Below, piece after piece: positions 54,561-63,746 of a DNA stretch of 64,000 bases (within the stretch, counting starts at the first letter, position 1; each line of letters opens with the position of its first letter). The notes beneath the pieces were generated by a model, which worked only from the letters and a program-made list of their open reading frames with translations, did no database searches and had not been told where the DNA came from. A program made the translations under genes and the position numbers. This DNA is from Reichenbachiella carrageenanivorans (GTDB lineage: Bacteria > Bacteroidota > Bacteroidia > Cytophagales > Cyclobacteriaceae). The DNA lies in NCBI RefSeq assembly GCF_025639805.1, contig NZ_CP106735.1, positions 1,304,001 to 1,368,000 of the forward strand, given 5' to 3'.

Positions 54561-55427
54561 ATGACATTTAAATACCACTTTTTATTCATTTTTTGTTTGT
54601 TAGTTGCTGGTGTGGCTCGCAGTCAGGAAAAATTACAAGACACAAAAAACTATACTTCTGGGGAACAATTTCTGGCACCATTGTATGGCCTGAAAGTAAC
54701 TGTGCCAACAAGCTGGACGGGCTTTTATCCTAAAGAGAGTGAAATTTTCATGATGGCCAATGATTCTGCTCAAGCGGTGGAGTGTATGTATTTTGCCAAC
54801 CAGAGTGATTTGAAAACGATTCAGGCGAACTGGAAAAAAGGTTTCCTTTTAGCTCAAGGTTTGACTGTAGAACTTGAAGGAAAAATCAGTACTGAAGATG
54901 ATGGTTTGACCTTCTCGAAGATAGCTTTGACCAATCGTCCAGATGTGAAAGGGGTGGTTTTGGCTAAGTGTGGCACATTCGGCGTATGTGTGACGGCCAT
55001 GGTATACGGCCCTGCTCCATTGATGGAAAGCTATTTTGCCAATTTAGCTCCAGTTCTGACAGGGATAGATTTTGTAAAACCTACACCGAGCGCCGAGCTG
55101 GATAGATTCGATTGGCAAAAGGAATTGACGGGCAAATATATACTGGCGTATCAGCGCGATCAATCATCAAAAAAGGAGAGTCAGGTATGGCTATATCTAG
55201 ATGGCACATTCAAGAGTAAAATATCTAGAACGGGCATGTTCAAAGGGTCGGCTGGCAAGTACAAAGGCACCAAAAAAGGCACATATCTGATTTATAACGA
55301 AGACCAAGGTGAGCCGGCCAAATTGGTGCTGCTATACAAGGGGCTGCCCGAAGTAGTACTGCCACTTACTAAGAAAGACGATCAGTATTTCATCAATGGT
55401 CAGGTTTTCTACTTCTCTCAGATGTAA
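54561..55427 (+). CDS. Secreted protein of unknown function
   Basis: A signal peptide (FKYHFLFIFCLLVAGVARSQ) starts a 288-residue protein. The middle resembles generic stress/lipocalin-like folds (APLYGLKVTVPTSWTGFYPKE), and the last 100 residues (KYILAYQRDQSSKKESQVWLYLDGT in parts, then GTYLIYNEDQGEPAKLVLLYKG) look like a beta-sandwich seen in Bacteroidota lipocalin-like proteins. No family is recognised with confidence. It ends 5 bases before the convergent gene. Confidence 0.65.
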   Translation: MTFKYHFLFIFCLLVAGVARSQEKLQDTKNYTSGEQFLAPLYGLKVTVPTSWTGFYPKESEIFMMANDSAQAVECMYFANQSDLKTIQANWKKGFLLAQGLTVELEGKISTEDDGLTFSKIALTNRPDVKGVVLAKCGTFGVCVTAMVYGPAPLMESYFANLAPVLTGIDFVKPTPSAELDRFDWQKELTGKYILAYQRDQSSKKESQVWLYLDGTFKSKISRTGMFKGSAGKYKGTKKGTYLIYNEDQGEPAKLVLLYKGLPEVVLPLTKKDDQYFINGQVFYFSQM

Positions 55428-55432
55428 GACGC

Positions 55433-55921
55433 TTATCCTTTTTCTTTGATGGGTCGATAGATCATCACTTTGCCTTTGGTCACGTGGTTGAGATTGAAAT
55501 TGCTTACGCCTACTTTTTTGCCCCAGTCGCTTGTGTTTTGGTGAGCGATTTCATAATCGCCAGTCCCATTTACTTGATAGACAATGGCGGTATGCTGCCC
55601 CATGGCTGCGCTAAAGGTGGTGTTGTCCACTTTCCATTGTAGTTCTACATTTTCGAACTGAATCATATCTCCAGGCAGGACTTCTTCTTTTTTAGGATTT
55701 AGTTTCCTACCATAGATGGAAATGGTTTTCAAAGAACTGCGGTCGAAATAGGCTCCCGAATAAGCCAAGGCTTTGGCAGCCAGATCCCAGCATTCGCCAC
55801 GGTCTACTTTTGTTCCCATGACACTGTCCACATATTCAATAACCTTTGCATTTAGTGTGGGTAGCTCAGCTTTGAAGCTAAAAGAAGAAAATAAGATGAC
55901 GAGTAAAAATGGTTTCCACAT
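55433..55921 (-). CDS. Predicted secreted cysteine peptidase/amidase (CHAP/NlpC-like)
   Basis: The start at 55921 (MWKPFLLVILFSSFSFKAEL) gives a signal peptide; a longer frame from 56011 adds 30 residues before it. RGECWDLAAKALAYSGA carries a candidate catalytic Cys at a helix start, LPGDMIQFENVEL follows, and GQHTAIVYQV places the His, with a later polar residue (HQN). This Cys-His order matches NlpC/P60 and CHAP amidases acting on peptidoglycan. The family call is an inference. Confidence 0.6.
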   Translation of the reverse strand: MWKPFLLVILFSSFSFKAELPTLNAKVIEYVDSVMGTKVDRGECWDLAAKALAYSGAYFDRSSLKTISIYGRKLNPKKEEVLPGDMIQFENVELQWKVDNTTFSAAMGQHTAIVYQVNGTGDYEIAHQNTSDWGKKVGVSNFNLNHVTKGKVMIYRPIKEKG

Positions 55922-56061
55922 AGTAGTGTTTGTTTTGATGGATAAATAAATACGGCTAAGTATAAGATAAAGATGTATAAAAATTGCCGAACCGTAATTT
56001 TGAATAGACATTTGTCTGTTCGTTAAGGATTAATGTAAATTTCTAATTAGGAACTGGTGGC

Positions 56062-56754
56062 ATGAAAATTATTTTTACTTCTATTCTCATTTTTTGGGGG
56101 CTGTTTGCTCAGGCACAAGATGTGTTTAAAGTATCAGAATCTTGGACCGATCTGACGATCTGGTACAAAATAGGCGACCAAATCAAAATAGGTGGAGATG
56201 TGGGCTACCGAACTACAATAAAGGATTTTAGTTTTCATCTCGGTTATATCCGACCGACCATCATTTGGAAACCTTCTCCGTTATATAATTTGTCGTTTGC
56301 GGTTTCCAATTTTTATAAAGACATATCAGGATCGATCAATTTGAATGAACTTAGATTAGCCCAAGAGGCCAATTTATTTTGGCCCAAGATAGGTTCTTTC
56401 AAGATAGATCATCGTTTGCGATTCGAAGAGCGTTTTTATCAAATCAATAATAATAAGGCCAATAGTACACGCATGAGATATCGTTTGGGACTGAAAAGCC
56501 CAACGTTTCATTTGTTTGGGATAGGGACACCATTCTTTTCGGAATTGACTTGGGAAGACTTTAAGCTTCTCGGGAGTAGTTTTGAATATTATTGGGGCAA
56601 CACCCAGCGGTGGGAGGTCGTACTGGGCAACAAAATTTCCAAAAAAGTAAAACTCGGTTTCCACTATATCCTCCAAACCACACGAACCACAGATAAAACC
56701 TTTTCTCTCCAAGAAAACATCTTACGCATCCGAATTGGATATACCATCAATTGA
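56062..56754 (+). CDS. DUF2490 family outer-membrane protein
   Basis: A signal peptide (KIIFTSILIFWGLFAQAQ) is followed by 210 residues of barrel-like strands: VSESWTDLTIWYKIGDQIKIGG, RPTIIWKPSPLYNLSFAVSNFY, RLRFEERFYQ, MRYRLGLKSP and the C-terminal ILRIRIGYTIN. This matches DUF2490 barrels common in Bacteroidota. Function unknown. Confidence 0.78.
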   Translation: MKIIFTSILIFWGLFAQAQDVFKVSESWTDLTIWYKIGDQIKIGGDVGYRTTIKDFSFHLGYIRPTIIWKPSPLYNLSFAVSNFYKDISGSINLNELRLAQEANLFWPKIGSFKIDHRLRFEERFYQINNNKANSTRMRYRLGLKSPTFHLFGIGTPFFSELTWEDFKLLGSSFEYYWGNTQRWEVVLGNKISKKVKLGFHYILQTTRTTDKTFSLQENILRIRIGYTIN

Positions 56755-56868
56755 TAAAATCGTAGGTGAATGCAATAAATCAAATGAAATAACCAGCACT
56801 GCTCATTATCAGTTGGGTAATTACTTCAGATCATTATCTATATTTGGGTGAAAACAAATACCCCAAAA

Positions 56869-58269
56869 ATGTTTAGCAAAGACACTTATCTTCAACGAAG
56901 AAATAGACTTAAAAAAGAAGTAGGTAACGGCCTCATCGTTCTGCTCGGCAACGAGGAGAGCAGCATGAATTTCAAGGACAACTGGTATCATTTTAGACAA
57001 GACAGCACTTTCTTGTATTTCTGTGCGGTTTCACTCCCGAGCCTGACGGCAATACTGGATTGCGACAGTGGGGTTGATTGTATCTATGGCGATGAGCTCA
57101 CTATCGATGATATCATATGGACAGGCCCACAACCTACCATTGCTTCCTTGGCGGAAAAAAGTGGAATCACACAAACAGCGCCTACTAGCCAAGTGGAAAA
57201 ACAGATCAAAAAAGCGATCAGTGATGGGCGTTCCGTTCATTTTATCCCTCCCTACAGAGAAGAACACGTGACTAAATTGTCGGCATGGACAGGCAAACCA
57301 TTATCAGAAATTAGATCAGGAGAGTCGGTCACTTTGATCAAGGCCATCATTGCTCAGCGAAACATTAAAACCAGTGAAGAAATTGTCGAACTTCATAAGG
57401 CAGTAGACCTTACGGCTGCGATGCACCTGTCTGCGATGCAATACACCAAACCAGGGATGAAAGAGGCTGAAATAGCCGCTAAAGTGAATCAGGTGGCATT
57501 AGCTGCCGATGGGCAGTTGTCATTTCCTATCATTCTAACTAAAGATGGGCAGACCCTTCACAATCATTATCATGGCAACATAGTGCAAGCAGGAGATATG
57601 ATTCTTTGTGATGCTGGCGCAGAAATACACTCAGGATATGCTGGTGATATGACCAGAACTTTCCCCGTTTCGGCGCAGTTTACAGAGACTCAGCGGGAGC
57701 TTTACCAGATCGTACTCAACGCACACGAAACAGCCATTGCTGCATTGAAACCAGGAGTCCAATACAAAGACATACATTTGAAAGCTTGCACCAAGTTGAC
57801 CGAAGGGTTGATCGAAGTAGGCCTGATGAAAGGGAATGCCGAAGAAGCAGTGACAGCAGGAGCACATACGATGTTTTTCCAATGTGGGCTGGGTCACTTA
57901 TTGGGTATGGACGTGCATGATATGGAAAACCTGGGAGAGCAGTACATCGGCTATTCTGATACGCTCAAGAAGAGCACTGAATTTGGGTTGAAGTCGTTGC
58001 GCTTGGGCAAGGAGCTAGAAGCAGGATTTGTGATTACCGTAGAGCCTGGTATTTATATTATTCCAGAGCTGATTGATCGATGGAAAGCAGAAAAAAAGCA
58101 TGAAGATTTTCTTAATTATAGTAAATTAGAGTCTTATAAATCCTTTGGCGGGATTCGCATAGAAGAAGATTTTGTTATTACTCAAAATGGTGCCGATTTG
58201 CTCGGCACACCAGTGGCCAAAACGGTCGCTGACGTAGAAACCATTAGAAAACAATCTTTAGAACAATGA
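56869..58269 (+). CDS. pepP: Xaa-Pro aminopeptidase (aminopeptidase P, M24B)
   Basis: Removes N-terminal residues preceding proline. The 466-residue protein has the creatinase/prolidase-like N-domain, then the M24 metal site: LCDAGAEIHSGYAGDMTRTFP (two Asp), GLGHLLGMDVHDMENLG (His), VEPGIYI (Glu) and GIRIEEDFVIT (Glu). The ATG 56869 (MFSKDTYLQRRNRL) fits the family; a GTG at 56848 adds seven residues. Overlaps the next gene by four bases. Confidence 0.94.
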   Translation: MFSKDTYLQRRNRLKKEVGNGLIVLLGNEESSMNFKDNWYHFRQDSTFLYFCAVSLPSLTAILDCDSGVDCIYGDELTIDDIIWTGPQPTIASLAEKSGITQTAPTSQVEKQIKKAISDGRSVHFIPPYREEHVTKLSAWTGKPLSEIRSGESVTLIKAIIAQRNIKTSEEIVELHKAVDLTAAMHLSAMQYTKPGMKEAEIAAKVNQVALAADGQLSFPIILTKDGQTLHNHYHGNIVQAGDMILCDAGAEIHSGYAGDMTRTFPVSAQFTETQRELYQIVLNAHETAIAALKPGVQYKDIHLKACTKLTEGLIEVGLMKGNAEEAVTAGAHTMFFQCGLGHLLGMDVHDMENLGEQYIGYSDTLKKSTEFGLKSLRLGKELEAGFVITVEPGIYIIPELIDRWKAEKKHEDFLNYSKLESYKSFGGIRIEEDFVITQNGADLLGTPVAKTVADVETIRKQSLEQ

Positions 58270-59288
58270 AAAATTATGTGATCCTTTTAGCCGTGACTCT
58301 AGCGGCTTGTCAACCATCAAAAAAGAACTACACTTGGGATGAATTTGCTATCGACGGAGAGCCGTCGTTGCGAGGAATTTCAGTACTTGATAAAAATGTG
58401 ATTTGGGTATCAGGAACCAATGGCACTGTGGTTAAAACCGAAAATGGTGGGGTGGATTGGCATGAAGTATATGTACCCAAAAGTGACTCATTGGACTTCA
58501 GAGACGTGGAAGTATTGAGCAAGACGGATGTTGTGCTTATGAGTGCTGGGCCAGGTGGGAAGTCCAATGTATTTAAAACTAAAGACGGAGGTCACCATTG
58601 GCAGACGGTATTGATCAATGAATACGATTCAGGCTTTTTCGATGGTATGGCTTTTTGGAATGAAAACGAAGGGATATTGGGAGGAGACCCAGTAGAGGGC
58701 AAATTATTTTTGATGAAAACAGAAGATGGAGGAGATAGCTGGAGACAGATTCACCCTGATCATTTGCCAGAAATCAACGAAGGAGAAATTGGAGGTTTTG
58801 CGGCTAGTGGCAGCCACCTTAGCGTAAAGGGTAATTCTGCCTGGGTAGGCACAGGAGCTGCTACTGCCCGGGTATTTTATACACACGATAAAGGGCAGCA
58901 CTGGGAAGTGGTATATACGCCTATCGTGCAGGGCGAAAGTTCCACTGGGATTTTTTCAGTTGATTTCTTAGATGAGAAAAATGGAGTAGCCGTGGGAGGC
59001 GATTACACTAAAGAAGATGAAGTCACCGAAGGAGTCATCGTGACCAAAGACGGTAGTCAAACATGGCAATTGGCAAGTAACTTTCCCGTGTATCAATCGG
59101 CGGTACGCTACCTTTCAAAAAAGGAACTCATTTCTGTAGGCCCCTCGGGTTGTTATCGATCTAGTGATAAAGGGATGACTTGGGAACCCTTTGGAGACTC
59201 AGGATTTCATACCTTAGCCGTTGCCAAAGACGGTACCGTGTGGGCTGCTGGTAGAGCGGGCAGAATAGCACAGCTGATCATAAAATAA
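58266..59288 (+). CDS. YCF48/BNR-repeat lipoprotein
   Basis: A seven-bladed-propeller-like protein of 340 residues. The signal ends LAACQ (lipoprotein). Repeated blades read VVKTENGGVDWHEVYVP, VFKTKDGGHHWQTVLI, LMKTEDGGDSWRQI, FYTHDKGQHWEVVYTP, and CYRSSDKGMTWEPFGDSG, the Asp-box pattern of YCF48 and sialidase-like repeats. In cyanobacteria YCF48 assembles photosystem II; here that role is excluded and the true function is unknown. The start overlaps the aminopeptidase stop (ATGA). Confidence 0.87.
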   Translation: MKNYVILLAVTLAACQPSKKNYTWDEFAIDGEPSLRGISVLDKNVIWVSGTNGTVVKTENGGVDWHEVYVPKSDSLDFRDVEVLSKTDVVLMSAGPGGKSNVFKTKDGGHHWQTVLINEYDSGFFDGMAFWNENEGILGGDPVEGKLFLMKTEDGGDSWRQIHPDHLPEINEGEIGGFAASGSHLSVKGNSAWVGTGAATARVFYTHDKGQHWEVVYTPIVQGESSTGIFSVDFLDEKNGVAVGGDYTKEDEVTEGVIVTKDGSQTWQLASNFPVYQSAVRYLSKKELISVGPSGCYRSSDKGMTWEPFGDSGFHTLAVAKDGTVWAAGRAGRIAQLIIK

Positions 59289-59734
59289 TGACTAAGAAGA
59301 AACTATATGATATCTGCGTGCAAATCGTGCAGGACAAAATCGCTATTGCCAAGCAGGGCATGGAAGAGGCCCAAGCTTCAGCTAATAATGAGACCAAGTC
59401 TTCGGCTGGTGACAAATACGAGACGGGTCGTGCCATGAGCCAGCGAGAGCGCGATCTGCATGCCCGCCAGCTCGCCGAACTTATCAATATGAAAAAAACG
59501 TTTTCTACAATAGACCCCAAAAAACGATGTGCCAAGGTGGAGCTGGGGGCTTACGTGGAAACAGCTACGGCTAAGTTTTTTGTCTCCGCCAGTCTCGGTG
59601 CCGTGAAAGTAGGCAAAGAGACGATCATGGCTATATCAGCCATTTCGCCTATCGCTCAGGCCATGCTGGGTAAGCAGGCAGGAGATACGTTTATTTGGAT
59701 GAAGAAGGAGACAGAAATCCTTTCAATAGGATAG
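59288..59734 (+). CDS. GreA/GreB-like transcription factor
   Basis: The 148-residue protein has an N-terminal coiled coil (residues 5-75) with KSSAGDKYETGRAMSQRERD, which resembles the acidic tip SxGDxxE of Gre factors, and a C-terminal FKBP-like domain ending ISAISPIAQAMLGKQAGD, the GreA SPxGxALLGkxxGD block. Bacteroidota homologues are sometimes misnamed 3-oxoacyl-ACP synthase. It shares one base with the preceding stop. Probable RNA polymerase secondary-channel binder. Confidence 0.8.
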   Translation: MTKKKLYDICVQIVQDKIAIAKQGMEEAQASANNETKSSAGDKYETGRAMSQRERDLHARQLAELINMKKTFSTIDPKKRCAKVELGAYVETATAKFFVSASLGAVKVGKETIMAISAISPIAQAMLGKQAGDTFIWMKKETEILSIG

Positions 59735-59799
59735 AAATGTCTTAATGTTCTTGAGCTTTATAAAGCAAATCATTATTCCATTTCGATAACTACAAAAAA

Positions 59800-59831
59800 T
59801 TACGGCATTTCCAGAGCAGGAAATGCCGTAA
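59800..59831. terminator. Bidirectional terminator between convergent genes
   Basis: A perfect 13-bp stem TTACGGCATTTCC / GGAAATGCCGTAA encloses a 6-base loop, in the 251-base gap between the GreA-like gene and the vWA gene. Nothing else is evident in that gap. Confidence 0.75.
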
Positions 59832-59985
59832 ATGTATTAGAGAAAAATTTGCCTGATGTACTCTTATTCCCTATGATTAATCAATCAGTAACACTCGGGA
59901 TGCAGCAAAGAGTAGCAACATGACCAATACAAAGGTCTGCTTATTATTCGATCATGCCAATACCTAATAATGAGTATATTTCATT

Positions 59986-61002
59986 TTAAAAGCCAACTAA
60001 TATGGGATACAAATTAGTGGTTACGCCTTCTTCGGTACATTTTTCAATGACGTCCTTCAAGGTCTTTTCAGTTAGATATCCTTCCAATGGGGGAGCATCT
60101 CCAATCACGATCATCATCTTTGTAGAAGAAGACCAGCTCATGACATCTACTGCTTGCCAAATACCATCATAAACCGATTCGGGAATGTCTCCTCCCCCAG
60201 TGGTAGATAGGTTGTTGAGGTAGGTTTCAATGTCGTCATAGTCTGAAGTCAGATCTATGTAGTCGAACCATTCTGATGGATCCACATTTAGATCTCCGTA
60301 CTCTGCCACACCTACTTTCACCCCACTAGGCAAAGCTTCTAATAGGTCAAAGATGTTGTCTCTGATGTTGGCGATATCATCCGACATACTACCCGTGTTG
60401 TCAATCAAAAACACTAAATCAGCTCCTGATTTAGCATGATCATCTAATATCACTTCTATGGTGCTACTTACTTCGGAGGCACTACTGGCATTATAACTTT
60501 CGCCTTCCGTTTCTTCAGCTAAAAAGTCGAAAGCTTCTTCAGTAGTAATAGTAGAAGTAACCCCTTCTACTATTTCAGAAGCAGGCCCTTCATCATCGTT
60601 TTCTGCCGTCACAAAATAATAATAGATGCTACTCGATTCTACATCGGTGTCTATATACTCGTGGTCATCCGTATCATCTATTTTTTCGAAACCAGCGTCT
60701 TCGAGATCATCCATGTCCAACTTTTCGTCTTCGAGATCGTCGTTGAACTCGTCCAGATCCTCGATGTTTTCATCGTCTAGGTATTCCCAAAAGTCTTCAT
60801 AGGTAGCTCTATAGATAATGTATTCTTCTGCATTATCTACTTTATCCCACTCCAATTCTACCCTTAGGGCAAACTCATCCGAAGCTTCGAGATCATCTGG
60901 TGCTCCTAGTGGCTCAGGCTCTGCGCCTTCTTCGTCGCATGAAATCAGGACTAGCGCTATTAAAACAATTCGTCCTATTTTCTTTAAATAATACTTTTTC
61001 AT
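59986..61002 (-). CDS. Acidic FN3-vWA domain lipoprotein
   Basis: The start at 61002 gives MKKYYLKKIGRIVLIALVLISC (lipobox, Cys22). A fibronectin-III-like domain (about 33-150) contains an unusual insertion very rich in Asp/Glu (DDENIEDLDEFNDDLEDEK). A von Willebrand A domain (about 180-338) has the MIDAS FLIDNTGSMS (Asp201) and Thr in STTGGGDIPE, then KMMIVIGDAPP. The MIDAS would bind Mg2+/Ca2+ and a protein partner. Surface adhesion or complex assembly is inferred. Confidence 0.82.
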   Translation of the reverse strand: MKKYYLKKIGRIVLIALVLISCDEEGAEPEPLGAPDDLEASDEFALRVELEWDKVDNAEEYIIYRATYEDFWEYLDDENIEDLDEFNDDLEDEKLDMDDLEDAGFEKIDDTDDHEYIDTDVESSSIYYYFVTAENDDEGPASEIVEGVTSTITTEEAFDFLAEETEGESYNASSASEVSSTIEVILDDHAKSGADLVFLIDNTGSMSDDIANIRDNIFDLLEALPSGVKVGVAEYGDLNVDPSEWFDYIDLTSDYDDIETYLNNLSTTGGGDIPESVYDGIWQAVDVMSWSSSTKMMIVIGDAPPLEGYLTEKTLKDVIEKCTEEGVTTNLYPILVGF

Positions 61003-61086
61003 ACTTTTTTCTATCAAAAGTATTTTTAAAGAAAGCGGCTTTCAATACCTGATTATTGGTAATCTCTAAGGAAGGGAGTAGTCAAA

Positions 61087-61677
61087 TTAATGCCTAGCTT
61101 CTAGCACTTTCACCACATCTTCTAGGTCATAGCCTTTGGCACGAAGCAAGATCATGTAGTGATATAGCAGGTCTGCAGATTCGTCGAGAAACAGTTTCTC
61201 GTCGTTGTCTTTGGCTTCGATCACCACCTCAACGGCTTCTTCTCCTACCTTCTGAGCTACCTTATTGATCCCTTTTTTGAATAGCGAGGAGGTGTAAGAT
61301 TTTTCGTCGGGGTTGTCGTGGCGGTCTTTGATCACCGCTTCCAATTCAGACAAAAAGCTGAAATTGGAAGTATTGGCTTCGCCCCAGCAAGTGTCCGTAC
61401 CTTTGTGGCAAGTAGGGCCTACTGGTGTCACTTGGATAAGTAGTGTGTCGTTGTCGCAGTCTAGTTTGATGTCTTTTAGCTCAAGGAAGTTGCCACTTTC
61501 TTCGCCCTTGGTCCAGAGCCTGTTTTTGGTACGGCTGTAAAAAGTCACTTTGCCAGATGCTTGTGTTTTGGCAAGTGCTTCTTCGTTCATATAGCCCAGC
61601 ATCAATACGTTTTTGGTCTTTTCGTCTTGAATAATAGCAGGCACGAGACCGTCAGTTTTTTCGAAATCTATGTTCAT
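61087..61677 (-). CDS. hisIE: Phosphoribosyl-AMP cyclohydrolase / phosphoribosyl-ATP pyrophosphatase
   Basis: Fused steps 2 and 3 of histidine synthesis. The HisI part has VLMLGYMNEEAL, FYSRTKNRLWTKGEESGN and the zinc cysteines CDNDT, GPTCHKGTDTCWGE. The HisE part (about residues 107-196) has KVGEEAVEVVIEAKD. 196 residues; last gene of the his operon. Confidence 0.97.
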   Translation of the reverse strand: MNIDFEKTDGLVPAIIQDEKTKNVLMLGYMNEEALAKTQASGKVTFYSRTKNRLWTKGEESGNFLELKDIKLDCDNDTLLIQVTPVGPTCHKGTDTCWGEANTSNFSFLSELEAVIKDRHDNPDEKSYTSSLFKKGINKVAQKVGEEAVEVVIEAKDNDEKLFLDESADLLYHYMILLRAKGYDLEDVVKVLEARH

Positions 61678-61680
61678 AAT

Positions 61681-62436
61681 CTATAGTCTTATCGCGATTC
61701 CCTGATTTTTCAATTCTTGTTTCAATACAGGGATTTCAATTTCTTTAAAATGGAAAACACTGGCAGCCAAGGCCGCATCAGCTTTGCCAAGAGTGAAGGT
61801 ATCGGCAAAATCTTGGATGCTACCCGCTCCGCCCGAAGCGATCACGGGGATATTCACCAAGTCCGATATTTTGGCCAAAGCCTCGTTGGCAAAGCCATTT
61901 TTTGATCCATCATGATCCATAGAGGTAAATAGGATTTCTCCTGCTCCTCTAGATTCTGCTTCTTGCACCCAGTCAAATAGGTCTATTTCGGTAGGCACTT
62001 TTCCTCCAACAAGGTGTACTTTCCAAAGACCGTCGATCTGCTTGGCATCTACGGCCAGCACCACGCACTGACTGCCAAACTGTGCTGCTAGTTCATCGAG
62101 TACAGTAGGTTCTTTCACTGCCCAGGAGTTGATCGAGATCTTGTCGGCCCCACGGTGTAGCAGTTCGTACACGTCTTGCACAGACTTGATACCGCCACCT
62201 ACGGTGAATGGGATGTTGACTTTCTCGGCGACTTTTTCTACTAGCTCGGCGGTGGTTTTGCGCCCATCTCCTGTAGCGGTAATGTCGAGAAAAACCAACT
62301 CATCGGCACCCTGCTCAGAATATGCAGCAGCCAATTCGACGGGGTCGCCAGCATCACGGAGGTTTACGAAGTTGACCCCTTTTACGGTTCTGCCATTCTT
62401 GATGTCGAGGCAGGGTACGATCCTTTTAGTCAACAT
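61681..62436 (-). CDS. hisF: Imidazole glycerol phosphate synthase subunit HisF
   Basis: Cyclase half of IGP synthase. The 251-residue TIM barrel has [19 protein letters not shown], the catalytic Asp residues (D11 in CLD and D130 in AVDAK), [10 protein letters not shown] and [11 protein letters not shown] phosphate sites. Its start overlaps the end of hisA by 11 bases. Confidence 0.97.
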   Translation of the reverse strand: MLTKRIVPCLDIKNGRTVKGVNFVNLRDAGDPVELAAAYSEQGADELVFLDITATGDGRKTTAELVEKVAEKVNIPFTVGGGIKSVQDVYELLHRGADKISINSWAVKEPTVLDELAAQFGSQCVVLAVDAKQIDGLWKVHLVGGKVPTEIDLFDWVQEAESRGAGEILFTSMDHDGSKNGFANEALAKISDLVNIPVIASGGAGSIQDFADTFTLGKADAALAASVFHFKEIEIPVLKQELKNQGIAIRL

Positions 62437-63145
62437 ATTGTTCCAGTTGTTTCAATGAAATTCTATCCTCGTATATCGCTTTGCCGATGATGATGCCGTT
62501 CATACCCAGTGCTTTGGCTGCTTCTACATCGGCGATGTCTTTTACGCCACCGCTGGCTATTATTTTTTGGTTGGGGAAAGTCTTCATCAGATCCTTATAG
62601 AGATCTACTGCTATGCCTTGCAGCATACCATCTTTGGCGATGTCGGTACAGACGATGTATTTATTTCCCATCGATTGGTATTCTGTAATCAGGTCAAACA
62701 AGTCCACTTTGGACTCTTCTTGCCAGCCGTTGATGGCTATTTTTCTGTTGGTAGAATCAGCACTGAGGATGATTTTTTCACTGCCATATTTTTTGAGCCA
62801 TTCGCCATAGAGCTTCTTGTTTTCTAATGCGACACTACCTAGGTTGACTTGCTTTGCGCCAGCATTGAAGGCGATGTTGATGTCTTGGTCGGTACGAATG
62901 CCGCCACCAAAATCGATCTTGAGACTGGTCTTGGATGCAATCGCATCGAGTACCTTGGCATTGCGGATTTCTTTGGCCTTGGAGCCATCTAAATCCACCA
63001 AATGCAAATAGCGAATGCCTGCGGCTTCAAACATTTTGGCTACTTCTAGTGGGTTTTCATTGTATATTTTCTTCTGATCGTAGTCGCCCTTGGTCAGTCG
63101 TACACACTTGCCATCTATGATATCTATTGCTGGTATTATTCTCAT
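62426..63145 (-). CDS. hisA: 1-(5-phosphoribosyl)-5-[(5-phosphoribosylamino)methylideneamino]imidazole-4-carboxamide isomerase
   Basis: ProFAR isomerase, a TIM barrel of 239 residues. [19 protein letters not shown] holds the catalytic Asp, [10 protein letters not shown] and [10 protein letters not shown] bind the phosphates, and [11 protein letters not shown] carries the second Asp. Confidence 0.97.
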   Translation of the reverse strand: MRIIPAIDIIDGKCVRLTKGDYDQKKIYNENPLEVAKMFEAAGIRYLHLVDLDGSKAKEIRNAKVLDAIASKTSLKIDFGGGIRTDQDINIAFNAGAKQVNLGSVALENKKLYGEWLKKYGSEKIILSADSTNRKIAINGWQEESKVDLFDLITEYQSMGNKYIVCTDIAKDGMLQGIAVDLYKDLMKTFPNQKIIASGGVKDIADVEAAKALGMNGIIIGKAIYEDRISLKQLEQYVD

Positions 63146-63158
63146 GTCGTTTGGTCGA

Positions 63159-63746
63159 CTATAGTTCTATAAAATTTTTCAAAATTTGCTGTCCAAATTC
63201 TCCGCTTTTTTCTGGGTGAAACTGACAACCATAAAAATTATCTTTGTGCAACGCGGCACTAAACGGCTCTGGGTAGTTGGCACTAGCAATCGTCCACTCC
63301 GAAGCAGGTACATAGTACGAATGTACAAAATACATGTACTCTTTTTCCTTTAGCCCCTTCATAAGTGGCGTTTTTAGATTTTCGATTTCGTTCCACCCCA
63401 TGTGAGGCACTTTCAGTCCCTTGTCGGGAAATAGTTTCACTGGCAGTGGAAATAAGCCCAAGCCTTTGGTGTCGTTTTCTTCGGAGTATTCGCACATCAT
63501 CTGCATGCCGAGGCAGATGCCCAAAAAGGGCTGTTTGGCATTTTTGATCACTTCCACCAAGCCGTATTTTTCTAGCGAGCGCATAGAGCTGCTGGCCTCT
63601 CCCTGTCCGGGAAATATCAGCTTGTCGGCAGACTGGATCACCTCGGCGTCGTTGCTTAGTTCGGCATCGAGTCCCAATCGCTCACAGGCGAATTTGACCG
63701 ACTTTACATTGCCTGCACCGTAGTCTATGATTACTACCTTACTCAT
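63159..63746 (-). CDS. hisH: Imidazole glycerol phosphate synthase glutaminase subunit HisH
   Basis: Supplies ammonia from glutamine to HisF. Class I glutaminase of 195 residues: [24 protein letters not shown], the nucleophile Cys in [24 protein letters not shown] and the triad HPEKSG near the end. Overlaps hisB by four bases. Confidence 0.97.
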   Translation of the reverse strand: MSKVVIIDYGAGNVKSVKFACERLGLDAELSNDAEVIQSADKLIFPGQGEASSSMRSLEKYGLVEVIKNAKQPFLGICLGMQMMCEYSEENDTKGLGLFPLPVKLFPDKGLKVPHMGWNEIENLKTPLMKGLKEKEYMYFVHSYYVPASEWTIASANYPEPFSAALHKDNFYGCQFHPEKSGEFGQQILKNFIEL

